A program made the position numbers and the translations under genes. From DATKOF01 sp035524795 (lineage in GTDB: Bacteria; Pseudomonadota; Gammaproteobacteria; Burkholderiales; SG8-41): a DNA stretch of 64,000 nt. Location of the stretch: positions 186,001 through 250,000 of the forward strand of contig DATKOF010000012.1 of the NCBI GenBank assembly GCA_035524795.1, in the 5' to 3' direction. The notes under the pieces were generated by a model, which worked only from the letters and a program-made list of their open reading frames with translations, did not search any database and was not told where the DNA came from. Below are positions 27,043-35,366 of the stretch, in pieces. Within the stretch, counting starts at the first letter, position 1. Each line of letters begins with the position of its first letter.

Positions 27043-28938
27043 TCACGCCGACTTTTGTTCGCGCGCCTCAAACCCGCGTTTCAAATACACCAACAACACC
27101 GAAATCGCCGCTGGCGTAACGCCGGAAATACGCGCCGCTTGTCCCAATGTTTGAGGGCGGTGCAAATTAAGCTTCTGCTGCACCTCCACTGATAACCCGC
27201 GCACACCCCGGTAGTCGACGTCTTCCGGCAACCGCGTCATTTCCTGCGCTTGCTGGCGCAGAATTTCTTCGCGCTGCCGCTCGATATATCCATGATATTT
27301 GTTCTGTATTTCAACCTGCTCGGCCACTTGCTGATCTTCGACCGCTGGACCAGCGCCGGGCAACGTCATCAATTCGGCGTAAGCCACATTCGGACGACGC
27401 AACAAATCCTGCAGCGTGTATTCGCGCTCCAGTGGCTGGCCCAGCACGCGCTGCGCCTCGCTTTCGATAACGATTTTGGGACTAACCCAAGAGGACTTCA
27501 GGCGTTCGATCTCGCGGGCAACCGCTTCGCGTTTCCGCTCAAAGCGCTCCCATCGCCGGTCATCGACCAAACCAAGCCGTCGGCCGGTTTCGGTCAAACG
27601 CATATCGGCATTATCTTCACGCAAACTGAGTCGATATTCGGCGCGGCTCGTAAACATGCGATACGGTTCGGAAACGCCCCGTGTAATGAGGTCGTCGACC
27701 AATACTCCGAGATAGGCCTGATCGCGGCGGGGATACCAGGGTTCTTCATCCATCACCAGACGCGCTGCGTTGATGCCGGCAAGCAATCCTTGCGCCGCGG
27801 CTTCTTCGTAACCTGTCGTGCCGTTAATCTGGCCCGCGAAAAACAGGCCGCCGATTACCCGGGTTTCGAGGGTTAGTTTGAGACCGCGAGGATCAAAGTA
27901 ATCATATTCAATTGCGTAGCCGGGGCGCGTGATGCGTGCGTGCTCAAGGCCCTGGATTGAGCGCACCAGCGTACATTGCGTGTCAAACGGCAGGCTGGTG
28001 GATATGCCGTTGGGATAAAACTCCCTGACCGTCAGACCCTCCGGTTCAAGGAAAATCTGATGCGAGGTTTTGCCGGCGAAGCGCTCGACCTTGTCTTCGA
28101 TCGACGGGCAATAACGCGGTCCGACCCCTTCGATCACCCCCGTATAAAGCGGTGAACGATCGAGCCCATTGCGGATGATTTCATGCGTATGCGGGTTGGT
28201 GTGGGTTATCCAGCAAGACACCTGTGGCGGATGGTGCGAGGCCACGCCCATGAACGAAAATACTGGCGCCGGATCGTCTCCGGGTTGTTCGGTCAATACC
28301 GAAAAGTCGATGCTGCGCCCGTCAATGCGCGGTGGAGTACCGGTCTTCAATCGCCCCCCCGGCAACCCGAACTCCCGCAGGCGCTGGGCCAAGCGGATTG
28401 CCGGAGGATCACCTGCGCGGCCGGCGCTGTGCTTTTCAAGGCCAATATGGATCAATCCGGCAAGGAAAGTTCCCGTTGTCAGCACTATCGCATCAGCCAG
28501 AAACCGTATTCCGGATTGTGCAATAACCCCTGTAACACGCCCATTTTCGACGATTATGTCGTCCACTTGATTCTGGAAAATCAATAAATTATCCTGATTT
28601 TCCAGCCGACGACGAATAGCTGTTTTATAAAGCAGGCGGTCCGCCTGGGCGCGGGTAGCGCGCACTGCCGGTCCCTTGCGAGAGTTCAAAATGCGAAACT
28701 GGATTCCCGCCTCATCCGCCGCGACTCCCATCGTTCCGCCCAGAGCATCTATTTCCTTGACAAGATGCCCTTTACCAATGCCGCCAATTGATGGATTGCA
28801 TGACATTTGTCCCAATGTTTCAATATTTTGCGTCAGCAATAACGTCTTCTGTCCGAGGCGCGCGCTGGCTAAGGCCGCCTCGGTTCCGGCGTGTCCCCCT
28901 CCGATCACTATTACGTCAAATTTTTCGGGTGAATACAT
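27043..28938 (-). CDS. mnmG: tRNA uridine 5-carboxymethylaminomethyl modification enzyme MnmG
   Basis: The 631-residue FAD protein (GidA) works with MnmE to build cmnm5U34 in tRNA wobble positions. The FAD Rossmann motif is VIGGGHAGTEAALASARLG at about residue 11. The MnmG signatures GPRYCPSIEDK and GQINGTTGYEEAAAQG are present, and the C-terminal helical domain binds MnmE or tRNA. mnmE is just upstream, separated only by the 57-bp gap with parS. Confidence 0.97.
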   Translation of the reverse strand: MYSPEKFDVIVIGGGHAGTEAALASARLGQKTLLLTQNIETLGQMSCNPSIGGIGKGHLVKEIDALGGTMGVAADEAGIQFRILNSRKGPAVRATRAQADRLLYKTAIRRRLENQDNLLIFQNQVDDIIVENGRVTGVIAQSGIRFLADAIVLTTGTFLAGLIHIGLEKHSAGRAGDPPAIRLAQRLREFGLPGGRLKTGTPPRIDGRSIDFSVLTEQPGDDPAPVFSFMGVASHHPPQVSCWITHTNPHTHEIIRNGLDRSPLYTGVIEGVGPRYCPSIEDKVERFAGKTSHQIFLEPEGLTVREFYPNGISTSLPFDTQCTLVRSIQGLEHARITRPGYAIEYDYFDPRGLKLTLETRVIGGLFFAGQINGTTGYEEAAAQGLLAGINAARLVMDEEPWYPRRDQAYLGVLVDDLITRGVSEPYRMFTSRAEYRLSLREDNADMRLTETGRRLGLVDDRRWERFERKREAVAREIERLKSSWVSPKIVIESEAQRVLGQPLEREYTLQDLLRRPNVAYAELMTLPGAGPAVEDQQVAEQVEIQNKYHGYIERQREEILRQQAQEMTRLPEDVDYRGVRGLSVEVQQKLNLHRPQTLGQAARISGVTPAAISVLLVYLKRGFEAREQKSA

Positions 28939-28956
28939 GGGTCGGTACAGCGAAAT

Positions 28957-28984
28957 AGCCTATGTTCCACGTGGAACATAGGCT
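28957..28984. promoter_or_regulatory. parS centromere site
   Basis: The 16-bp core TGTTCCACGTGGAACA (28963-28978) is the parS sequence of many proteobacteria and sits in a 28-bp perfect palindrome. It lies between mnmE and mnmG, 18 bp before the mnmG start, 3.3 kb from parB and about 4-5 kb from dnaA. It is the only copy I found in the window. Confidence 0.93.
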
Positions 28985-28995
28985 CGCATTTTAAA

Positions 28996-30351
28996 TTATT
29001 TACCGACACAAAACCGGGAAAAAATTTCTCCCAGCAAATCGTCGACAGTGAACTCTCCGGTAATGCTCATCAGGGCGCGTTGCGCGGAATGTAATTCTTC
29101 CGCCAATAAATCAAGCTGCCTGACTTGAGTGGCGGCATTCGCCAAATGCCCTGCCGCCGTCTGCAGCGCACGCAAATGCCGGGTGCGCGCCATATAAACT
29201 CCTTCCTGCTCATGTTGCGGGTGCAAACCAATCACATCGAGCATTGTCGCCCGCAATAAATCGATACCCGCGCCGGTTTTTGCTGAAACATTGACTTCGA
29301 GAATTTCATCGGGGGTTCGGACCATTGGCTGGTCCCCCGTTAGATCGATTTTATTTCTGACTTTGATCAGGGAAGCTCTTTCCGGCAGTTCTTTCCATAT
29401 GTCAGGAGGGGTTGTCTCCGTATTCATACGCATCGCGTCGCAGATCCATAGCACCATGTCGGATTTCGAAATTTCATCCCATGTTATTGATATTCCAATG
29501 TTTTCTATGGTATCCTTGGGTTCGCGCAAGCCCGCAGTATCGATGATGTAAAACGGAACACCATCGATATTTATTCCCTGTCTGATTGCATCGCGTGTTG
29601 TGCCCGGGATATCGGTGACGATCGCAAGGTCTTCCCCCGCAAGACGGTTAAGCAAACTCGACTTGCCCACGTTGGGGTGGCCCGCCAATACCATGCGTAC
29701 GCCTTCCCGCAGGAGATTACCTTGACATGCGGCTGCCAACAGCTTCTGCAGGCCGACGCCCAGTTTTTCGAGGGACTGCTCAATCCATGCACGCTCCGGC
29801 GCCAAAATATCGTCCTCCTCCGGGAAATCAAGGCTGGCCTCAACCCGTGTACGAAGCTCTATCAATGCCGCCACCAGCGCGGCGATCTCGCGGGAAAACT
29901 CCCCCTGCATCGAGCGCGCTGCGCAATACACCGCTTCAGCAGTGGTGGCCTCGATCAGATCAGCAACACTTTCCGCCTGCGCAAGATCAATCCTGTTGTT
30001 AAGGAAAGCGCGCTTGGTGAATTCACCGGGTTCTGCAAGACGGGCGCCCAGATCGAGACAGCGCTGCAGCAGAAGCTGCGCGACAACGATCCCCCCGTGG
30101 CCCTGCAACTCGATCACGTCCTCGCCGGTGTAAGAGTGGGGCGCCGGAAAGAATAATATCAGCCCGCGGTCAATCAAATCGCCGGCGGCGTTACGGAAAT
30201 CCGCCAGCGTCGCGCTGCGAGGGGAAACTGCCTTGGCGTCATCCACCAGTTTTCCCAGCAAGGAGTCGAGGCGCGGGCCGGAAATCCGAATAACGCAGAT
30301 GCCGCCGCGCCCGAGCGGCGTGGCAATTGCCGCAATGATATTTTCTTCCAT
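28996..30351 (-). CDS. mnmE: tRNA modification GTPase MnmE
   Basis: The 451-residue GTPase partners MnmG in tRNA wobble modification. It has the N-terminal formyl-THF-binding domain (IAAIATPLGRGGICVIRISG) and a helical domain with an inserted G domain. G1 is GHPNVGKSSLLN, G2/G3 are in IPGTTRDAI and DTAG, and G4 is NKID. It ends in the catalytic CVGK. The ATG at 30351 gives the usual MEENIIAAIATPLGRG start. An in-frame codon further upstream lies inside the yidC end and is not family-like. Confidence 0.96.
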   Translation of the reverse strand: MEENIIAAIATPLGRGGICVIRISGPRLDSLLGKLVDDAKAVSPRSATLADFRNAAGDLIDRGLILFFPAPHSYTGEDVIELQGHGGIVVAQLLLQRCLDLGARLAEPGEFTKRAFLNNRIDLAQAESVADLIEATTAEAVYCAARSMQGEFSREIAALVAALIELRTRVEASLDFPEEDDILAPERAWIEQSLEKLGVGLQKLLAAACQGNLLREGVRMVLAGHPNVGKSSLLNRLAGEDLAIVTDIPGTTRDAIRQGINIDGVPFYIIDTAGLREPKDTIENIGISITWDEISKSDMVLWICDAMRMNTETTPPDIWKELPERASLIKVRNKIDLTGDQPMVRTPDEILEVNVSAKTGAGIDLLRATMLDVIGLHPQHEQEGVYMARTRHLRALQTAAGHLANAATQVRQLDLLAEELHSAQRALMSITGEFTVDDLLGEIFSRFCVGK

Positions 30352-30392
30352 CGGCGGGCGAGTATACTCCCCCGCAGAGCGGGCCGAACGCG

Positions 30393-32030
30393 TCAGGGTG
30401 CCTTGCGCCCCAATCCGACGCGCTCCAGGCTGCGATTGATATACCACTGCTGCAGCATGGAAAGCACGTTATTGACCAGCCAGTACAGCACCAGTCCGGC
30501 CGGAAAGAAAAAGAAGAAGATGCTGAACACTATCGGCATGATTTTCATCACGCTGGCTTGAACGGGATCCGGCGGCTTTGGATTAAGCGCGGTCTGGGCA
30601 ATCATCGTTGCCGCCATCAATGCCGGCAGCAAGTAATACGGATCCGGCGCGGACAAATCCTTTATCCACAAAATGAACGGCGCATGCCGCAACTCGACGC
30701 TGGCAAGCAGCACCCAGTACAAAGAGATGAACACCGGTATTTGCACGAGCACCGGCAGACATCCGCCAAGCGGATTGATTTTTTCTGTCCGATATAACTC
30801 CATCATCGCCTGGTTCAAGCGTTGCCGATCATCCGCATAATGTTCCCTCAGCTTCTGCAGTCGCGGCGCAAGAACGCGCATGCGCGCCATCGAGCGGTAG
30901 CTGGCGGCCGAGAGCGGGTAAAAAACCGCCTTGATGATCACCGTGAGGACGATGATCGCGCCCCCCCAGTTGCCGACGCACTGGTGCAGCCACCGCAACA
31001 GCCAGAATAGCGGGGCAGCGATGACGGTGAGCCAGCCATAATCCACTGTGAGATTCAATCCGGGCGCCAGCGCGGCCAGTTTGTCCTGTTCCTGAGGCCC
31101 GGCATAAAGCGGCACCGTCAATGTCGCTCGCTGACCCGGCGAAATGGTGCCGAGCGGAAGAATCACCCCGATCGAGTAAAGTTCGTCGTCCAGCCGTCGC
31201 ACATAGAATTCGCGAGCAACGCTGCCTTCCGGCAGCCATGCCCCCAGAAAATAATGCTGCAGGAGCGCAATCCAGCCATCGTTGCTCGTTTTTGGGTAAT
31301 TCGCTTTACCCTTGTCGATATCGGCAAATGAAATCTTGTGAAACTTTTCTTTTTCGGTGTATACCGCAGCCCCGGTAAAGGTGGCTGCCATCGCCGGACT
31401 TCCCTCCGGCGGTTTGCCATCTCGCACGAATTGGAAATAAGCGTCTGCCCGGGCCGCGGTGCTGGCTTTGTTCTCGACCTCATAGCCGACGTCAATCACA
31501 TAGCTGGCGCGGTGGAAAGTGAACGTCTTCACGACTTGCCATGCGCCGCTGTCTGATGCAGTTAAGCGCACCGTAACATGATCGGCGTCCGCGTCGAGCC
31601 GGTAATCTTGCGCCGCCGCCACATAGTGCGCGTGATGGTCGGGCAGGCCGCCGCCGAGCAAGCCGGACTGGGCAACGTACGTATGCTGGGGGTCGCGCTC
31701 GAACAACAGGAAGTTCTTGTCCCGCGTATCGCGGTGCTTGCGCAGCTCAAGCCGGGACAGCGTGCCGCCGTCGGTGTCGATTTCGGCAATCAAAAAATCC
31801 GTTTCGACGTGTACTTTCTGGCCACCCGCCGCGGCGGACGCAGGGGCCTCCCCAAGGATCGGCTGGATCTGGGCAGGCGTTATCGTGCTGTTCGCTGGAA
31901 CGCCGGCGGCGACGTTGCCAGCCGAAGCCGAGGGCTCGATCGAGGCCTGCTTTTCTTTCTCCCAGGCCTGAAACAGGAAGAAAGTCGAGAAGAAAAACAG
32001 CAGGAAGAGAAATGCTCTTTGGTTATCCAT
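30393..32030 (-). CDS. yidC: Membrane protein insertase YidC
   Basis: The 545-residue insertase integrates membrane proteins alone or with SecYEG. It has an N-terminal membrane helix (MDNQRAFLFLLFFFSTFFLFQ), a large periplasmic beta-domain (about 60-330), then five conserved C-terminal helices including PLGGCLPVLVQIPVFISLYWVL. The start at 32030 gives the conserved MDNQR. The start overlaps the rnpA stop by 8 bp, leaving no room for yidD, which normally lies between them. Confidence 0.96.
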   Translation of the reverse strand: MDNQRAFLFLLFFFSTFFLFQAWEKEKQASIEPSASAGNVAAGVPANSTITPAQIQPILGEAPASAAAGGQKVHVETDFLIAEIDTDGGTLSRLELRKHRDTRDKNFLLFERDPQHTYVAQSGLLGGGLPDHHAHYVAAAQDYRLDADADHVTVRLTASDSGAWQVVKTFTFHRASYVIDVGYEVENKASTAARADAYFQFVRDGKPPEGSPAMAATFTGAAVYTEKEKFHKISFADIDKGKANYPKTSNDGWIALLQHYFLGAWLPEGSVAREFYVRRLDDELYSIGVILPLGTISPGQRATLTVPLYAGPQEQDKLAALAPGLNLTVDYGWLTVIAAPLFWLLRWLHQCVGNWGGAIIVLTVIIKAVFYPLSAASYRSMARMRVLAPRLQKLREHYADDRQRLNQAMMELYRTEKINPLGGCLPVLVQIPVFISLYWVLLASVELRHAPFILWIKDLSAPDPYYLLPALMAATMIAQTALNPKPPDPVQASVMKIMPIVFSIFFFFFPAGLVLYWLVNNVLSMLQQWYINRSLERVGLGRKAP

Positions 32031-32412
32031 GATCAACCACGGGTTCCCGATCGCCACATTTGCGCAGCAAGCCCGACAATAACTCCCGGAGTTCGACCCG
32101 CACGGTCTGTGGTCGAGGAAGCGCCCCGCTCTGCAGCCGCACTACGAAGTCGAATCCCTTCAGTGCCCCGCATTCGCGCCGGAACATCTCCCGCACCAGG
32201 CGCTTGCAATAGTTGCGATCCACCGCCCGCGGCATAAGACGCTTGCCGACAATGACACCGAGGCGAGCGTCGCTTATCCCGTTTGGCCTGCCGTAGATAT
32301 GAAGCTGCCGACCGGCAACTCGGCATTTGAACGCAAACACGGCGGCATAGGCATGCTTTCCCTGCAGCCGCCGCACCCTGCCCCCCCCGCGACGGATGAT
32401 CGTGCAGATCAA
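32023..32412 (-). CDS. rnpA: Ribonuclease P protein component
   Basis: The basic protein (129 residues from the chosen start) helps the RNase P RNA bind tRNA precursors. The signature is seen in LGVIVGKRLMPRAVDRNYCKRLVREMFR. The start is uncertain. TTG at 32412 overlaps the rpmH stop as TTGA, and a GTG at 32379 would give 118 residues, closer to the usual length. It sits between rpmH and yidC as in most bacteria. Confidence 0.92.
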   Translation of the reverse strand: MICTIIRRGGGRVRRLQGKHAYAAVFAFKCRVAGRQLHIYGRPNGISDARLGVIVGKRLMPRAVDRNYCKRLVREMFRRECGALKGFDFVVRLQSGALPRPQTVRVELRELLSGLLRKCGDREPVVDHG

Positions 32413-32543
32413 GTGCCCAAGCGCGCACGTCCCTTGGACCGGCGCGCGCGCAGTACTGCGCGTCCTCCCCGGGTCTTCATCCGTACACGGAATCCGTGCG
32501 TGCGCTTGCGACGGGTGGTGGAGGGTTGGTACGTGCGTTTCAT
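32409..32543 (-). CDS. rpmH: 50S ribosomal protein L34
   Basis: The 44-residue basic protein is a complete L34 (MKRTYQPSTTRRKRTHGFRV at the start). It is first in the rpmH-rnpA-yidC-mnmE run and diverges from dnaA across a 196-bp gap, the conserved layout near bacterial origins. A good promoter lies about 34 bp before the start. Confidence 0.98.
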   Translation of the reverse strand: MKRTYQPSTTRRKRTHGFRVRMKTRGGRAVLRARRSKGRARLGT

Positions 32544-32576
32544 GATTTTCTGCCAGTGTCCAGTGAAAAGGCCGCT

Positions 32577-32606
32577 ATTACAACCGCTAACACGGCGTAC
32601 TGTCAA
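32577..32606 (-). promoter_or_regulatory. Sigma-70 promoter of rpmH-rnpA-yidC
   Basis: On the minus strand a perfect -35 TTGACA (32606-32601) and a -10 TGTAAT (32582-32577) are 18 bp apart. Transcription should begin about 27 bases before the rpmH ATG. The rest of the rpmH-dnaA gap shows no DnaA box, and I could not assign a dnaA promoter. Confidence 0.78.
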
Positions 32607-32739
32607 TGTCGCCCGTGGCGACAGGCGAAAGCGGGCCGCAGGGTGGATGCCGAAGTGCAAAAACGCTAAAATCTTGAGTTGGGCAATAGTATGGCGTGGT
32701 ATGGCGTAATTGCCTCGAAGACAACAACGATATCACTCA

Positions 32740-34071
32740 ATGAACGACTTTTGGCAATTCTGCCTTGACCATTTCCAGCAGCAACTGCCCGCACAGCAGT
32801 TCAAGACGTGGATCACACAGCTTAAATTCCAGTCCCGCGGCGACCAAGTCGTTCTGGAAGCGCCCAACCGTTTCGTCCTGCAGTGGATACGCGACCGATT
32901 CCTGCTGGAAATAGAGCGCTTGGCCCGGGAGCGCCTCGGCGAAAAATCCAGCGTAACCCTGAAGCTCGCGGAACGGGATGCCCCGAGAAGCAACACGAAA
33001 CCCCAGCCGTCGGCCCAGCCGGCGCCCGCAACCAAACCCAACCACCGTGAGTTCTCGCGGCTCAACCCTGAGTACTCCTTCCAGACGTTTGTCACCGGCA
33101 AGGCAAACGAACTGGCGCGCGCCGCAGGGTTGCAAGTCGCAGAGCGGCCGGGTGAAGCCTACAACCCGTTGTTCATCTATGGCGGATCGGGCCTGGGCAA
33201 GACCCATCTGATCCATGCGATCGGCAATCTTGTCCATGCCCGCAGTGACCAGGCGAAAGTGCTTTACATCAGCGCCAACCAGTACATATCGGATATGGTA
33301 CGCGCCTATACGCACAAGTCCTTCGACGACTTCAAACGTTATTATCATTCACTCGATTTGCTGTTGATTGATGACATCTATTTTTTCAGCGGCAAGAGTC
33401 GGACGCAGGAAGAGTTCTTCTATGCATTCAACGCGCTGGTCGAATCGCGGAAGCAGATCGTGATCACCTGCGACACCCACCCGCGCGAGATTTCCGGGAT
33501 CGAAGATCGCTTGGTGACCCGGTTCGGATGGGGCCTGACGGTGGCAATCGAGCCCCCGGAGCTGGAGATGCGCGTTGCGATACTTCTCAAAAAAGCGGAG
33601 GCCAATGACATTGCCCTGGATCAGGACGCCGCGTTTTTCATAGCGAATCACTGCCATTCCCATGTACGCGAGCTGGAGGGGGCATTCAACCGCGTACTCG
33701 CCCACTCCCGTTTCGTCGGGCAGACGATCTCGACTGACCTGTGCCGCGAAGCACTCAAAGACCTGATCACGATCCGCGGTCGCCAGACTTCCATCGAGAA
33801 CATCCAGAGAACCGTCGCCGATTACTACAAAATCAAGGTGTCGGAGATGTACTCCAAAAAACGCAATCGCAATGTCGCCCGCCCCAGACAGATCGCGATG
33901 GCCTTGGCCAAGGAACTGACGCAACTAAGCCTGCCGGATATAGGAGAAGCCTTTGGTGGGCGAGACCACACCACTGTGCTGCACGCCTGCCGCACGATTG
34001 CCTCCCTCAAGTCGACAAATCACGAACTTACCAGGGACTTCGATTCCCTGTTGCGGGTATTGCGCAGCTGA
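32740..34071 (+). CDS. dnaA: Chromosomal replication initiator DnaA
   Basis: The 443-residue initiator binds DnaA boxes and melts the origin. Domain I is MNDFWQFCLDHFQQQLPAQQ, and a short Pro/Gln linker (about 82-105) forms domain II. The AAA+ domain has Walker A GGSGLGKTH (about 148-156) and Walker B LLLIDDIYFF. The C-terminal DNA-binding signature is GGRDHTTVLHACRTI. I chose the ATG at 32740 because the homologous N-terminus starts there. A TTG 10 codons upstream is in frame. dnaN follows. Confidence 0.98.
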   Translation: MNDFWQFCLDHFQQQLPAQQFKTWITQLKFQSRGDQVVLEAPNRFVLQWIRDRFLLEIERLARERLGEKSSVTLKLAERDAPRSNTKPQPSAQPAPATKPNHREFSRLNPEYSFQTFVTGKANELARAAGLQVAERPGEAYNPLFIYGGSGLGKTHLIHAIGNLVHARSDQAKVLYISANQYISDMVRAYTHKSFDDFKRYYHSLDLLLIDDIYFFSGKSRTQEEFFYAFNALVESRKQIVITCDTHPREISGIEDRLVTRFGWGLTVAIEPPELEMRVAILLKKAEANDIALDQDAAFFIANHCHSHVRELEGAFNRVLAHSRFVGQTISTDLCREALKDLITIRGRQTSIENIQRTVADYYKIKVSEMYSKKRNRNVARPRQIAMALAKELTQLSLPDIGEAFGGRDHTTVLHACRTIASLKSTNHELTRDFDSLLRVLRS

Positions 34072-34239
34072 ATGCCTGTGCACAAACCCGATATCCATGA
34101 CCAAGCAGGATTCCATCAACACCATGTCCACAGGACACCACCCGACCATCCAGCAATCTATACAGATGCCCTATCCTCTTGGTGACGGGTTCTTCTACCC
34201 ACAGAAATCGACATACACAATGACAATGGTTTCTTCTAT
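34072..34239. promoter_or_regulatory. Putative oriC: DnaA-box-like cluster between dnaA and dnaN
   Basis: This 168-bp A+T-enriched gap has four same-orientation nonamers, each two mismatches from TTATNCACA: CTGTGCACA (34076-34084), ATGTCCACA (34124-34132), CTACCCACA (34195-34203) and ACATACACA (34211-34219). It lies at the strand-switch region of the replication genes, where many bacterial origins are found. The boxes are weak, so the call is tentative. Confidence 0.45.
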
Positions 34240-35352
34240 ATGAAACTAATACAAACCAAACGCAACAACCTACTGAATCCTTTACAGGCTGTTTCAGGAA
34301 TAGTCGAAAAGCGACATACTCTCCCGGTTCTTTCCAACGTGCTGATAGAGCGTGTGGGGAACCGTGTGCATCTGCTGGCAACAGACCTCGAGATGCAGAT
34401 CACCACCAACTTTGACAGCCCACAGAAAAATCCGGAAAACGCACAGGTTACGGTATCCGCCCGCAAGCTTCAGGACATTCTCAGAGCACTGCCGGAACAA
34501 GCAGAGGTCGCGCTGGAAATTCAGCAGAATCGGTTGCAACTTAAATCCGGCAAGAGCCGGTTTAACCTGCAGATGCTCCCCGCAGATGACCTTCCCAAGC
34601 TTGCGCCGGCGGCGACCGATGCTGCCGAGATCGTAATTCCGCAAAAGTCGTTGCGTTCGCTGCTGCTGCTGGTTCAGTACGCGATGGCGCAGCAGGATAT
34701 CCGGTACTACCTGAACGGTATGTTACTGGTTGTGGATGGCAATGTCCTGCGTGCGGTCGCCACCGATGGCCATCGGCTGGCTTACGCAACCATCAGCATC
34801 GACAGCAAGACAGCAGATCGGCAGGAGGTGATCCTGCCACGCAAGGCGGTTCAGGAAGTGGTCAAGTTGTTGGCTGATTCAGATGACGAAGTCAGACTAG
34901 TGGTCTCACCGACCCAAGCGGGGTTCAACATCGGGACGGTGAACCTAGTAACCAAGGTGGTCGATGGAAAGTTTCCGGACTATATGCGGGTAATCCCGGA
35001 GTCCTATGCCAAGCAATTGGTACTCGAGCGCGCAGAACTTCAAGGAGCCCTGCAACGGGTGGCGATTCTTTCCAGCGAAAAGTTTCACGGCGTACGGTGG
35101 GTGCTGGGCGACGGCCACCTGCGAATCTCATGTGCCAATAACCAGCAGGAAGAAGCGACGGAAGAGATAGACGTTCCTTACAAAGAGGATACGCTGGATA
35201 TCGGATTCAACGTCACATACATCCTCGACGTCCTCAATAACATCGGCAGCGACAAGATCGTGTGTTCCTTCGGTGATGCGAACAGCAGCATGCTGATCAC
35301 CATTCCGAAAGACGAGCATTTCCGGTATGTAGTGATGCCGATGCGGATTTAA
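34240..35352 (+). CDS. dnaN: DNA polymerase III sliding clamp (beta)
   Basis: The 370-residue beta clamp dimer holds Pol III on DNA. It has three repeated clamp domains, with MKLIQTKRNNLLNPLQAVSGIVEKRHTLPV-type residues opening the first and the C-terminal hydrophobic pocket region ending FRYVVMPMRI. Length and ends are standard. It lies between dnaA and gyrB in the classic order. The replication gene recF, often found between dnaN and gyrB, is absent here, as in many betaproteobacteria. Confidence 0.98.
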   Translation: MKLIQTKRNNLLNPLQAVSGIVEKRHTLPVLSNVLIERVGNRVHLLATDLEMQITTNFDSPQKNPENAQVTVSARKLQDILRALPEQAEVALEIQQNRLQLKSGKSRFNLQMLPADDLPKLAPAATDAAEIVIPQKSLRSLLLLVQYAMAQQDIRYYLNGMLLVVDGNVLRAVATDGHRLAYATISIDSKTADRQEVILPRKAVQEVVKLLADSDDEVRLVVSPTQAGFNIGTVNLVTKVVDGKFPDYMRVIPESYAKQLVLERAELQGALQRVAILSSEKFHGVRWVLGDGHLRISCANNQQEEATEEIDVPYKEDTLDIGFNVTYILDVLNNIGSDKIVCSFGDANSSMLITIPKDEHFRYVVMPMRI

Positions 35353-35366
35353 CGGGTACGGACGAC

